A stretch of 64,000 nucleotides of DNA from Rickettsiales bacterium (GTDB lineage: Bacteria; Pseudomonadota; Alphaproteobacteria; Rickettsiales; SXRF01): NCBI GenBank assembly GCA_041396965.1, contig JAWKXN010000001.1, forward strand, positions 1,922,001-1,986,000. Direction: 5' to 3'. Shown piece by piece: positions 1-8,713 of the stretch (the stretch's first letter is position 1; every line of letters starts with the position of its first letter). The notes beneath the pieces were generated by a model that worked only from the letters and a program-made list of their open reading frames with translations, was not told the DNA's origin and searched no databases. The position numbers and the translations under genes were made by a program.

Positions 1-407
1 CTTACAATATCATGTATATTCTCTGATTCTATCGCCTGTGGGTCTTCTATATGGTCAAGAGTAGCGCCAATAGCCCCGCACAACGTATGTCCCATCACCA
101 AAACTGTGTTTGTGCCAAAGGCACTGGCGGCGAATTCCACACTCCCAACCAATGAGGGAGCCACTATATTCCCAGCCACCCTGATTACAAATAAATCACC
201 AACATCTTGATCAAAAATCATTTCAACCGGCGCTCTTGAATCAGAACAACAAAGTACTATAGCTTTTGGAAACTGTTTCTTATCGGCGAAATCTTTCAAC
301 TTTTTTATTGACGATTTAGACAACTGTATAGACTTGCCTTTTACAAACCTACTATTACCATCTTTTAACTCTTGTAATATCTGTTTAGGCGTTTTTTTAC
401 TCTTCAT
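1..407 (-). CDS. Beta-class carbonic anhydrase, partial (C-terminus off the left edge)
   Basis: Zinc enzyme interconverting CO2 and bicarbonate in the cytoplasm. I translated 135 residues from an ATG at 405-407; a GGAAG ribosome site lies just upstream. The beta-class zinc set is visible: Cys54 and Asp56 in CCSDSR, then His107 and Cys110 in GHTLCGA. The family is usually about 200-220 residues, so roughly one third is missing. It starts 22 bases after the ABC ATPase stop on the same strand and is probably the last gene of that operon, although no functional link is obvious. Family identification is secure from the motifs. Confidence 0.93.
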   Translation of the reverse strand, partial: MKSKKTPKQILQELKDGNSRFVKGKSIQLSKSSIKKLKDFADKKQFPKAIVLCCSDSRAPVEMIFDQDVGDLFVIRVAGNIVAPSLVGSVEFAASAFGTNTVLVMGHTLCGAIGATLDHIEDPQAIESENIHDIV

Positions 408-429
408 ATTACTTCCTTAAAAATAAATT

Positions 430-1128
430 TTAATGACCATAATTCATAATATCACCATTTATCACACCATCAACTATGGTTATACTTCTTTGTGCTTTTT
501 CAGCGAAATCTTGATCGTGAGTTACCACTATAATTGTACGATTATGTTGTTCTGATAGTCTTTTAAGGATATTCTGAACATTCTTGCTGGAAGAAGTATC
601 AAGATTTCCAGTCGGCTCATCAGCAAGAATTATTTGAGGATCATTGGCAAGAGCGCGCGCTATAGCGACACGCTGACTTTGCCCGCCTGATAATTGTCTT
701 GGTAGTTTATTTATCTGATCTTTAAGCCCTAAATCCTCCAACAACTCACTTGCTCTATTTTTTATTTTTCTCTCACTCAGTTTGGAAAGTCTCCTCATTG
801 GCAACATCACATTTTCCAAAGCGGAAAATTCCGGAAGAAGAAAATGGAATTGGAAAACGAACCCCATATCTTTAAGACGTATCCTAGCGAGCTTTCTCTC
901 ACTATGAGTAGATACATCTTCCCCATCCACCCATATTTTACCCTGCGTAGGTTTATCTAGCAAACCAAGCAAATATAGAAATGATGATTTACCAGAACCT
1001 GAAGGTCCGGTAATCGCCACAAATTCACCACGCTTAATTTCTACATTGGCGTTATTTACCAATGTAACCTGTAACTCAGATTGTAATTTTCTAGTCAGAT
1101 TTTCTGTCTTTATAATAATATCAGACAT
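430..1128 (-). CDS. ABC transporter ATP-binding protein, LolD/MacB family
   Basis: Cytoplasmic ATPase of 232 residues powering the adjacent FtsX-type permease. Walker A GPSGSGKS is at 41-48, the signature LSGGQ at 146-150, Walker B IILADEP at 166-172 and the H-loop histidine at 204. Length and motifs fit the LolD/MacB/FtsE group, which works with extracytoplasmic permease domains rather than classical import. It abuts the permease gene with no spacer, so the three genes MFP-permease-ATPase form one operon read leftward. The substrate cannot be told from sequence; a macrolide, lipoprotein or glycolipid (DevBCA-like) exporter are all possible. Confidence 0.92.
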   Translation of the reverse strand: MSDIIIKTENLTRKLQSELQVTLVNNANVEIKRGEFVAITGPSGSGKSSFLYLLGLLDKPTQGKIWVDGEDVSTHSERKLARIRLKDMGFVFQFHFLLPEFSALENVMLPMRRLSKLSERKIKNRASELLEDLGLKDQINKLPRQLSGGQSQRVAIARALANDPQIILADEPTGNLDTSSSKNVQNILKRLSEQHNRTIIVVTHDQDFAEKAQRSITIVDGVINGDIMNYGH

Positions 1129-2373
1129 CTAACTACCTCTTAAGATGTCAACAGGCTTCACGTCAGCGGCCTTTCTAGCTGGCAGTAAAGACGCGAGCAT
1201 AGAGGCAACCATAGCAAAACCATATGCTATTAAAAACTGAGAAACACTCCAATCAACAGGTATATTTATTTCCTCTGAGGCACCGGGTGGTCTTAAGCGA
1301 ATAGTGGAAAGAAGCTTTATCATAATACTTCCTAAAGGTATGCCAAGCGCACAGCCGACAGTTCCTAATATCACACCTTGCGTAAGGAATATTTTTTTAA
1401 TATCTGAGGCGTAAAACCCCATAGATTTAAGGATAGATATATCTTTTCTCTTTTCCATTATTATGGTGGAAATAACATTATATATGCCAAGAGCGGCGAC
1501 AAAAAGCAGTGTGCTTACCACACTGTACATGATCACGTTTCTTACAACCAAGCTGCTTAATATATCCTGCGATGTTTCCTGCCAAGAAACAGATTTATAA
1601 CCAACTATATTCTCAATATTTTCCGCTATCTCTCTTGCTGCGTAAGGATCTTTTACTTTTATTATAATATTATTTATCCGATTAGGACGATCCAGTAAGG
1701 TCTGCGCTTTTTTTAACTGAATGAAAGCCTGCCTTTCATCATAGCTTGAGCGACCAACATGAAAAAGCCCTACTATTTTGAAAATTCTTACCTGTCCGGT
1801 ATTTGAGGTAAGGGTTATATTATTTCCCATCTCAAGAGCTAATTTCTTAGCCAGAGCCCTACCCATTATTATACCGTTAGAATTAGTATCAAGATTTTCA
1901 ATATTGCCAGCAATCATATATTTTTTTATCGTGGTAACTTCTAAAATATCTGATGGTATCATACCATTTACGGTAATCGCGTAATTCTTACCGGCACTAC
2001 TTATTAATGCTTGCTCAGCTAATGTTGGTGACGCTTTTATATCAGGATATATTGATTTCAAAGTTTTAATAATATTCTTGAACCCTCTTACCCCCCTATT
2101 TTCCGTAACAGGTTTCACGTTGCTTATTTCTACCGCTCCCCGCTCATACACCATTAAGGCGGGTTGTTTTCGTGAGTTACGAAATTCATCAACAATATTT
2201 ATATGTGGCAAATTATCAACTAAGCGATTTATGAAATCACGCTCAGATCCTCTCATAAGCGATGATATAGCGAGAAAAAATGATACTCCTAAAATAATAC
2301 CAGTAAGAGACACTATGCTCTGCCTTTTGCGGGCAAGTAAGTGACGAACGGCGATAAAAGTAAGCAGCTTCAT
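1129..2373 (-). CDS. FtsX/MacB-type ABC permease
   Basis: Inner-membrane permease of 414 residues. One membrane segment lies near residues 20-40, followed by a large periplasmic domain (about 45-275, MacB-PCD-like) and three C-terminal membrane segments (about 282-302, 332-352, 378-398) forming the FtsX domain. This one-plus-three topology is that of MacB, LolC/E and DevC. The start ATG overlaps the stop of the upstream fusion-protein gene (TAATG), indicating translational coupling. A tripartite pump with an outer-membrane channel encoded elsewhere is likely; the substrate is unknown. Confidence 0.9.
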   Translation of the reverse strand: MKLLTFIAVRHLLARKRQSIVSLTGIILGVSFFLAISSLMRGSERDFINRLVDNLPHINIVDEFRNSRKQPALMVYERGAVEISNVKPVTENRGVRGFKNIIKTLKSIYPDIKASPTLAEQALISSAGKNYAITVNGMIPSDILEVTTIKKYMIAGNIENLDTNSNGIIMGRALAKKLALEMGNNITLTSNTGQVRIFKIVGLFHVGRSSYDERQAFIQLKKAQTLLDRPNRINNIIIKVKDPYAAREIAENIENIVGYKSVSWQETSQDILSSLVVRNVIMYSVVSTLLFVAALGIYNVISTIIMEKRKDISILKSMGFYASDIKKIFLTQGVILGTVGCALGIPLGSIMIKLLSTIRLRPPGASEEINIPVDWSVSQFLIAYGFAMVASMLASLLPARKAADVKPVDILRGS

Positions 2374-3419
2374 TACTCTTTTATTTCTGTTTTTATTTCT
2401 GTTTCAATTACATTTACCGATACGCTCTGCCCTTCCTTAAAATTTTTGTTGCTTTTTATTACAACAAGTGAGTCTTTTGGCAGCTCATCCTCTATCTCGG
2501 TAAGCTCAACACCTTTTGCCCCAACGACAACTTCTCTATTTTTTAACTTACCGTCCTCTACCAACCACACTTTACTATCATTTATAGCACCACTTGGAAT
2601 AAGCTGAGCATCATCCTGCTCATTAGTTATAATATTGGTTTCTGTAGTCATCCCTATTTTAAGAGGATTATCATCAGTAAATCCTACTCTTACCCTATAA
2701 CTTCTTGCAACCGGATCACCTTTTGGCGTAATTTGCTGAACTTTACCGTGAAAGACTTTACCAATAAAAGCGTCAGCCCTTATTAACACCTTCTGTCCAA
2801 CCTTGACACTTGCTATATCTTCCTCGTCAACTTCAGCGGTGATTCTAAGCGGTGAATTCTCTGACATCCAAAATATCGCTTCTCCCGCTGGAATGAACTG
2901 CCCTTCCTCACCATCACGCTTTATAAGCAAACCATCAGCTGGCGCTTTTATATTAAGATAATCAAACTTAGCCTGCGCCTCAAGAGTAGCCGCGATCGCC
3001 GTCTGCATATCAGCTTTTGACTGATCATACATTTTCTGTGAAATTGTTTTCTTTTTAAGCAGAGATTCATTTCTCTCAAATTCCTTTTTAGCGAATTCCC
3101 CACGACTTTTTAGTTGCTGAATAAGATATTTAAGCTCATCACTTTCCATTTCCGCTAGAATCTGTCCCTTTTTTACCACAGCCCCTTCATCAGATAATAA
3201 CTTTACAATCCTTGACGATACATGAGGTGATAAAGGCATCATAATACTAGGCTCAACCGTACCCGTGGCGTAAACGGCGCGTACAGCTTGCCCTCTTATC
3301 GGACGAGTAACATCAACTCTTTTACTTTGAGAATAACTATAAAAACCATACCCAGCTAGCACACAAAACCCCACTGAGATTATAGCAAAATATTTTTTCA
3401 TTATTTTTATGACCAACAA
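2373..3419 (-). CDS. HlyD/MacA-family membrane fusion protein
   Basis: Periplasmic adaptor of 348 residues (or 342 from the internal Met7). An N-terminal signal anchor at about 9-27 is followed by a barrel-sandwich hybrid (lipoyl-like) half, a short coiled-coil hairpin (about 100-140), the second lipoyl half and beta-barrel domains, the usual order for MacA/DevB adaptors. First gene of the leftward MFP-permease-ATPase operon, overlapping the permease start by one base. It would bridge the permease to a TolC-type outer-membrane channel, which is not in this window. Confidence 0.9.
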   Translation of the reverse strand: MLVIKIMKKYFAIISVGFCVLAGYGFYSYSQSKRVDVTRPIRGQAVRAVYATGTVEPSIMMPLSPHVSSRIVKLLSDEGAVVKKGQILAEMESDELKYLIQQLKSRGEFAKKEFERNESLLKKKTISQKMYDQSKADMQTAIAATLEAQAKFDYLNIKAPADGLLIKRDGEEGQFIPAGEAIFWMSENSPLRITAEVDEEDIASVKVGQKVLIRADAFIGKVFHGKVQQITPKGDPVARSYRVRVGFTDDNPLKIGMTTETNIITNEQDDAQLIPSGAINDSKVWLVEDGKLKNREVVVGAKGVELTEIEDELPKDSLVVIKSNKNFKEGQSVSVNVIETEIKTEIKE

Positions 3420-3498
3420 TTACAATACTCAAATATGCCATACCGAAAATCATCGGCAGCCAGAGAATACTATGTAAATAACCATAAAAAGACAAACG

Positions 3499-3532
3499 GT
3501 TTGTTTACATTCTCTGTTTGTTTACATTCTCT
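3499..3532. repeat. Perfect 17-bp tandem duplication
   Basis: The unit gtttgtttacattctct occurs twice head to tail, at 3499-3515 and 3516-3532, in the gap upstream of the ABC export operon. The rest of the 3420-3658 gap holds no gene I can support. The duplication sits about 80-110 bases before the fusion-protein start, so it could affect that promoter, or be simple slippage. Confidence 0.9.
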
Positions 3533-3658
3533 TCTGGATAGTTTTACAGAAACCGGCTGGAAATAATGAAAACACAACCCACCGGAGAAAGCAGCACCCC
3601 CACCGGTACATCAACAAACATTTTATAAAACAAGAACCATGCAGCTCAAACTTAGGAA

Positions 3659-3886
3659 TCAATATAATTGATCAAAATTAGGTTCTTGATTTCTAGAAAC
3701 ATAATTACAGCAGGTAAAATCCTTTGTCTCACTATCATAGTAAAAATTCTCAGCCCTAAAATAAGGACAAGGCTCTTTTTTATGACAAATCCTACTTATT
3801 ACACTGTTTTTATTATAATGCATACACCCTTCACACACCTTTTCAGATAGCGCTATGGCAGCGGTCTTCGATAGCTTTTTAGACAT
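3659..3886 (-). CDS. Small Cys-rich protein, unknown function
   Basis: I do not recognise this protein. From the ATG at 3884-3886 it is 75 residues; a G-rich ribosome site lies just upstream, so I prefer it to a TTG 21 bases earlier. It has eight cysteines, including a CxxC (CEGC), a later CHKKEPC and a CC pair, in an otherwise polar sequence with no signal peptide. The spacing suggests metal (Zn or Fe-S) binding in the cytoplasm. It lies upstream of a Cys-rich lipoprotein gene on the same strand. Confidence 0.6.
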   Translation of the reverse strand: MSKKLSKTAAIALSEKVCEGCMHYNKNSVISRICHKKEPCPYFRAENFYYDSETKDFTCCNYVSRNQEPNFDQLY

Positions 3887-3947
3887 AACTACCCCCCCTA
3901 GTGTCAAACACTAGAAACATACCACATTATAAACGAAATAGCACTAA

Positions 3948-4313
3948 TTATTTACATCTGCTAACTGGTGAGTACCACACGGAACACCCACTGGCGAATT
4001 TCAACCCATCACAAACACGGTTATAACGAGTATTAGCTCTTATTGGACACTCATCATTAGCATTACAATCAAATTTACGAACATTTCCAACCGGATTTTC
4101 CGACTGACACATAGTATCGCTACAACGCAATATAGCGTCACTCTCACCTGAGCTTGATATTGTAGCCTCACATTCTTTCGCGGCAGCTTTTACTTCCTTG
4201 CTATATTCTCTGGATAAGTCTTTTTCTTCTGGGTGTGGTATTCCCTGACTTACACCGCTACAACCAGCCATTAACATCGCTACCGCAACACCAAGTAAAT
4301 AAATCTTTTTCAT
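3948..4313 (-). CDS. Cys-rich lipoprotein, unknown function
   Basis: A 121-residue protein with a clear lipoprotein signal peptide: basic start, hydrophobic core and lipobox LMAGC with lipidation at Cys18. The mature part carries about eight further cysteines, spaced as in disulfide-stabilised small domains, and so is probably oxidised in the periplasm. No known family is recognisable. The start is supported by a GGAG-type site in the 20 bases upstream. Confidence 0.75.
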   Translation of the reverse strand: MKKIYLLGVAVAMLMAGCSGVSQGIPHPEEKDLSREYSKEVKAAAKECEATISSSGESDAILRCSDTMCQSENPVGNVRKFDCNANDECPIRANTRYNRVCDGLKFASGCSVWYSPVSRCK

Positions 4314-4429
4314 TAATCATCTCCTTTAGCTGACAATAAATACATAATCAAAAAAACAGACGAAATATATACTATAATTTATAAAAATACTATTAATGAA
4401 TAATTTAACCCATCTACTAGTGCTCGTGC

Positions 4430-5383
4430 TTAAGCTACTTTTTTATTTAGCGCGAACCTATAATGACCATCTTCTTCCTTCTTCGCTTGATACATAGCCT
4501 CATCAGCGAGCTTGATTAAATCTTCAGGATACTCTCCTGAACCGCTATAAATCGCTATACCTATGCTCACACCAATATTTATTATAATATCTTTAACAAC
4601 AAACGGCTCTCTTATTGAGTTAATTATTCGCTCCGCCACAATCTTACATGATTCCTCTCCCTGGTTATCAATCTCTTCCAAAATAATCGCAAATTCATCA
4701 CCACCGAATCTCGCGGCTATATCGGAATCACGAATACACTTATCAATACGCAACGATGCTTCTTTCAAGACTTTATCACCAAAATCATGTCCATAGGTGT
4801 CATTTACTGATTTGAATTTATCAAGATCAAGGAACATAACAGCGAAATTATGTGAGTGTCGCTTACTTCTCTGGATAGTTCCACTTAAATGCCGCTCAAA
4901 ATAAAAACGATTAAACAAACCAGTTAGCTTATCATAGTGAGCGTTCTTATATAAATCAGCTTCAATATTCGCACGCTTGAAAGAATCTTTTACCACACCA
5001 AGAAAATCAATTTGCGGTATATTATGTTTAGTAAGATAATCACAGGCACCACTAGTAATAGCGCTTGCCGCAATCTCTTCACTACCCTGACCAGTTAACA
5101 TTATAATCGGGGTAAAACACCCACGCTCTTTAACTTTATTAATAAAGTCTATACCATCACCATCAGGCAACATATAATCAACGAATATACAATCATATCT
5201 CCCTTTGTTAAACTCCTCAAACCCAGAGCGTAAATCATCAGCTTCCACATAACTAGCATTAAATCCAGCTTTGGATACGCATCTCCTGATATTAAGTCGG
5301 TCAACTCTATCATCATCTATAATCAGAAGACGTAAATTCGCCCCTTTTTCTGGTATACGTATGGATTGTGAATATTGGTTCAT
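4430..5383 (-). CDS. Response regulator with GGDEF domain (diguanylate cyclase)
   Basis: Cytoplasmic regulator of 317 residues making cyclic-di-GMP when phosphorylated. A REC domain fills about 17-140, with the acidic pocket IIDDD, phospho-acceptor Asp69 (VDYMLPDG) and the conserved Thr and Lys after it. The GGDEF domain follows (about 150-315), with intact GGDEF at 227-231 and the inhibitory I-site RDSD at 218-221, so product feedback is expected. I start it at the ATG at 5381-5383, which has GGGAG nine bases upstream; a longer reading would overlap the previous gene by 28 bases. Last gene of the kinase operon, so the likely phosphodonor is the kinase at 5834-7522. Confidence 0.93.
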   Translation of the reverse strand: MNQYSQSIRIPEKGANLRLLIIDDDRVDRLNIRRCVSKAGFNASYVEADDLRSGFEEFNKGRYDCIFVDYMLPDGDGIDFINKVKERGCFTPIIMLTGQGSEEIAASAITSGACDYLTKHNIPQIDFLGVVKDSFKRANIEADLYKNAHYDKLTGLFNRFYFERHLSGTIQRSKRHSHNFAVMFLDLDKFKSVNDTYGHDFGDKVLKEASLRIDKCIRDSDIAARFGGDEFAIILEEIDNQGEESCKIVAERIINSIREPFVVKDIIINIGVSIGIAIYSGSGEYPEDLIKLADEAMYQAKKEEDGHYRFALNKKVA

Positions 5384-5394
5384 ACTATTTCTCC

Positions 5395-5847
5395 CTATTG
5401 TGGCATTTCCACTATACGCCAATAACTATCAAGCAAATCAATCAATCTTATAAAATCATCGCCAGCATTTTCTTTTAGTATATAACCGGCTATGTTTAGA
5501 TTATAAGCAGCAGCCATGTCTTCATCATGCTTAGATGTAGTAAGCACAAAAACGACAGATGATTTTAACTCTTCATCATTTCTTATCTCAGTAATAAGCT
5601 CAATACCACCCATACGCGGCATATTAAGATCTACTAACAACAGATAAGGCTCAGAAACTAATTCCACACCTTCTCTGCCCTTTAGCATATTCAGCGCTTC
5701 TATACCATCACGCGCTCTATGCACTGGGTTTATAATTTTGGCGTTCTTCAATGCCCTCCGTAGACCTGATGCGTCTACATCATCGTCTTCAACAAGCAAT
5801 ATATGAACGGTTCTGTTATTGCAGTCCGTATAGCTATTTTCCTTCAT
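5395..5847 (-). CDS. Single-domain response regulator, Rcp1-like
   Basis: A 150-residue stand-alone receiver. The acidic cluster VEDDD near the N-terminus, phospho-acceptor Asp73 in VDLNMPRMGG, TTS and a late Lys identify the REC fold. The long pre-acceptor insert resembles Rcp1-type regulators that partner phytochrome-like kinases. Its ATG at 5845-5847 has GGGAG upstream and lies inside the 3' end of the kinase gene (14-base overlap), showing coupled translation. It may act as a phosphate sink or intermediate between the kinase and the REC-GGDEF protein. Confidence 0.92.
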   Translation of the reverse strand: MKENSYTDCNNRTVHILLVEDDDVDASGLRRALKNAKIINPVHRARDGIEALNMLKGREGVELVSEPYLLLVDLNMPRMGGIELITEIRNDEELKSSVVFVLTTSKHDEDMAAAYNLNIAGYILKENAGDDFIRLIDLLDSYWRIVEMPQ

Positions 5848-7522
5848 TATTTTTTCTCCCTTTGATTTTTGACCAAGTAAAGCGGAAAACCGCGCCACTA
5901 CCTTCCGTTGACTCAATATAAATGTTACCGTTCATGGTTGTTACTATCTTAGATACTAATGCCAGCCCCATACCATTCCCCTCAACCTTGTCTCTTGGCT
6001 GTAGTGTCTGAAACATCTCAAATATCTTTCTGTGGAACTTCTCAGCTATACCCGGACCGTCATCCTTCACAGAAATTTCATAATGAGTATTCATTTCCTT
6101 TGCGGAAACTTCTATATGCCCATCATCCTTATCGTGATGTTTAATAGCGTTATTAATCAAGTTAAGCATTACCTGATGCAACGGCATTCTATATACAAGT
6201 AATCCATTGAATGTATCGTCAGCTGATATGGTAAAGTCTTTAGGTGGGTTCAAAAGCTGTTTTATATCAGTTATTAAATCACTTCCTTTTATCACTGGGT
6301 TATCTTTATTATTGATTTTTACTCCAATCCGTGAATATTCAAGCAAACTATCCAAGAGATTATTCATACGTCTTACTCGTCCGCGTAGAGTTTCCATGTT
6401 TTCTTTATTGTCACCATCCAGTAACGGACCCAAATCTTCTTCCAACCAATTAGATAACTGATCAATAGCACGAAGAGGAGCCTTAAGATCGTGAGATGCT
6501 ACATAAGCGAAACGTTCTAGCTCTTCATTAGAGCGTTTTAAGGCTATAGTTTGCATCTTTACTATATTCTGTATACGTATATTCTGATTTACTAGAGAAA
6601 ATACGAACATACTTAGAACTATAGTAACTAGTGTTCCAGCCACCAATACTATCCATGGCAAAAAGTCAACAGCCTGAGCCAGATATTGTTGTGTGGGAAC
6701 AAATAATATTTTCCACTCACAAGTTAAAAGTTCTACTGTCTCCTCTCTATAGAACGGTGATTTTCTTATCACATTATCATAAGATAATTCAGGAGTTGAT
6801 GAAAAATGATGTCCCTCTATATCGCTATAATAAAATAGCCTTCTTTTATCACCATCATTTTTATATACATACACTGATAAATCTTCGTTATTATCTTGCC
6901 AATTCATAGTAGCAGAAAATGTTTTCATTAAATCCAGTATACTTACCAAATATCCTTTTATGTGCCGCTTATCGTATACAGGAAAAATAAACGCTAAATC
7001 GCTACTATTGTGCTCACCAGTAAAAAACTTAAACGGTCCTACGACAGTATTTTTTTTCTGCTTAGATGCTTTTTCAATAGAATTTACTATTGCATCACTA
7101 TTTTTAATAGGCACGTTTTTTGGGTTTATATCCTGACCAAGCTTTATGAATTCCATGTCATTATATTTATTATCACTAGGAATCAAGAAGGACGCGGCAA
7201 ACTCCCCTCTTGAGAACAAAGGTGAAATAATCTGGAAGAACTGTTCTTCTTTAAGAGCATTAACAGAAGCAATCGCTCCTGCTGCTATTTCTTGTCCCCT
7301 TATGTACGCATTAAAACGATGAACTAGTTGTGTATATTGACTTTGACTATAATTATGAAAGTCATGCTCCAGCTTATCAACTTTGTAGTGCAGGGTGACG
7401 ATGAAAGCGGCAGCAGAAAGACTTATACCAACCATAGTTACTAATATAGGAAAAATATACCTCCTCAATAACGGTGCCAGTGTCAATATTTCATCGCGTT
7501 TCTTCTTGTAGCCATCTTCCAT
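5834..7522 (-). CDS. CHASE-domain sensor histidine kinase
   Basis: Membrane kinase of 562 residues. Transmembrane segments at about 24-44 and 289-311 flank a periplasmic CHASE-like sensor (about 45-285). A HisKA domain follows with phospho-acceptor His344 (ASHDLKAPL), then HATPase_c with the N-box NLINNAIKHH, G1 DDGPGI and G2 GNGMGLAL. All catalytic boxes look intact. It starts 15 bases after the stop of the disrupted ethylene-binding-type protein, so the original operon was probably sensor protein, kinase, REC, REC-GGDEF. The ligand is unknown; CHASE domains usually bind small extracellular molecules. Confidence 0.93.
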   Translation of the reverse strand: MEDGYKKKRDEILTLAPLLRRYIFPILVTMVGISLSAAAFIVTLHYKVDKLEHDFHNYSQSQYTQLVHRFNAYIRGQEIAAGAIASVNALKEEQFFQIISPLFSRGEFAASFLIPSDNKYNDMEFIKLGQDINPKNVPIKNSDAIVNSIEKASKQKKNTVVGPFKFFTGEHNSSDLAFIFPVYDKRHIKGYLVSILDLMKTFSATMNWQDNNEDLSVYVYKNDGDKRRLFYYSDIEGHHFSSTPELSYDNVIRKSPFYREETVELLTCEWKILFVPTQQYLAQAVDFLPWIVLVAGTLVTIVLSMFVFSLVNQNIRIQNIVKMQTIALKRSNEELERFAYVASHDLKAPLRAIDQLSNWLEEDLGPLLDGDNKENMETLRGRVRRMNNLLDSLLEYSRIGVKINNKDNPVIKGSDLITDIKQLLNPPKDFTISADDTFNGLLVYRMPLHQVMLNLINNAIKHHDKDDGHIEVSAKEMNTHYEISVKDDGPGIAEKFHRKIFEMFQTLQPRDKVEGNGMGLALVSKIVTTMNGNIYIESTEGSGAVFRFTWSKIKGRKNNEGK

Positions 7523-7659
7523 AATTTATTTAATATTATTATTGGTTATCTTCTTCTGTAAATATATCTAAAAGTCTGCGGATAAGTGGAATCATCAATA
7601 TAGCGGTAGCAATAGAAAACACAGCCGTTACGGCTTTTATTATTCCTTGAAAATAGTGA

Positions 7660-8180
7660 ATCTCCGCCAGCTTACGCAGGCGGTTTCACTCTAGTTCAAG
7701 CTTCGCTTGGCCACAATCTTCCTGCCCTTGTTTTTCTATATAACGCTGTATAATCTTTTCATTTATCCCCACCGTAGAAACAAAATAACTGCCCGACCAT
7801 ATACTATCTGTACCCCAATACACCTTTTTGAGAAACGGAAACTTTACCTTGATTTTGCGTGCTGTATTCGTCTTAATTATTCGTACAACATCTCCTACGC
7901 TCATCTTTGGAGGAATAGACACAAGAATATGTATATGATCTTTATCATCATTATATTCCATAATATCTATTTCTGGATAATGTTCCGTTATTTCATAGAG
8001 TCTATTCCTCAAAAATTCGCTAACACCTTCGTTGATAATCTTACGACGGTATTTAGTCGCAAAAACAAGGTGATAGTGACATAGATAGATGCAGTTATTT
8101 TGTTTCCTGTAACTCATATATTATTTGTAGCAGGAAGATTGTAGCTGCGCTACATCCGCCAGCTCACGCAGGCGGTCTTA
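7660..8180 (-). mobile_element. IS200/IS605-family insertion element (IS200-like)
   Basis: About 0.5 kb carrying only tnpA. Near-identical 20-base imperfect palindromes (CCGCCAGC-TACGCAGGCGG type) lie at 7664-7683 and 8156-8175, downstream and upstream of tnpA, as expected for the subterminal hairpins TnpA recognises. A further 13-base inverted pair (acaatcttcctgc at 7713-7725, its complement at 8130-8142) sits inside them. The element interrupts the ethylene-receptor-type gene. Exact ends are uncertain because this family makes no target duplication. Confidence 0.85.
7686..8117 (-). CDS. tnpA: IS200-type transposase TnpA (Y1 HUH)
   Basis: A 143-residue single-strand transposase, full length for the family. 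The HUH motif is HIH at 61-63 and the nucleophile is Tyr126 in the helix IIQRYIEKQ; both are intact. It cuts and joins hairpin ends during transposition through single-stranded DNA. There is no tnpB, so this is the IS200 rather than the IS605 layout. Because the catalytic residues survive, the element may still be active and its insertion recent. Confidence 0.95.
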   Translation of the reverse strand: MSYRKQNNCIYLCHYHLVFATKYRRKIINEGVSEFLRNRLYEITEHYPEIDIMEYNDDKDHIHILVSIPPKMSVGDVVRIIKTNTARKIKVKFPFLKKVYWGTDSIWSGSYFVSTVGINEKIIQRYIEKQGQEDCGQAKLELE

Positions 8181-8545
8181 GAACGCGGATAAATAGGATG
8201 CCACAACACTACAACCGACAGTAAATGTGTTACCCCACACGACACAATGAACAGGGCAAACATTACGAATGCCCAAGAAAAAGGAATATTTTGCTTTCGT
8301 TTAATAAGTAAATACATGATGGTGAGTGGAATAATAAAATAGGCGAGCGCTATCGCTACATCAGCTACAACATGCATCCACACCAATTCAGGTTGCCACA
8401 AAAGACAATATCCATGTGGCATATAACGACTTATATCAAATAATCTTTCCATGTTTGCCATCTATATTTATAATTTTTATACATATACTTATGATAGCAA
8501 AAATATATTTTTTAGTAATTAAAACATTGCATGATTCCCATATTA

Positions 8546-8571
8546 TGACGTAACATTAATATATTGCGTCA
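8546..8571. promoter_or_regulatory. Imperfect 26-bp dyad upstream of the sensor operon
   Basis: TGACG at 8546-8550 and CGTCA at 8567-8571 frame an AT-rich centre; 18 of 26 positions are symmetric. It lies 85 bases before the start of the ethylene-receptor-type gene, in an otherwise featureless gap (8462-8713) after nhaA. It is a possible operator; no binding protein is known. Confidence 0.3.
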
Positions 8572-8713
8572 ATTTAAGAAGCCACCGCAAAAAACAACTA
8601 TAAATCACGATAAAGTGTTGATAAATAAGCCAACAATTAAAATTGCCTTAATTGTTCCTCTAAAGAAAATCCCAAAATAAAACTTACAATGAAATTACAT
8701 ATTAAAATACAAA

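Larger units (their letters stand above)
7538..8461 (-). pseudogene. Ethylene-receptor-type membrane protein, interrupted by an IS200 element
   Basis: The 5' part (from the ATG at 8459-8461 to about 8185) encodes an N-terminus very like the three-helix ethylene/copper-binding domain of ETR1-type receptors, including the paired ligands in SCGVTHLL and the sequence IALAYFIIPL. The reading frame then runs into IS200 sequence and stops. The rest of the domain is found beyond the element at about 7538-7660: YFQGIIKAVTAV and TAILMIPLIRRLLD, ending in a stop at 7538-7540. Joined, the parts give about 130 residues. The protein carries no kinase domain of its own, and the histidine kinase gene follows 15 bases later. 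Disruption is seen directly; ethylene binding is only family inference. Confidence 0.82.
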
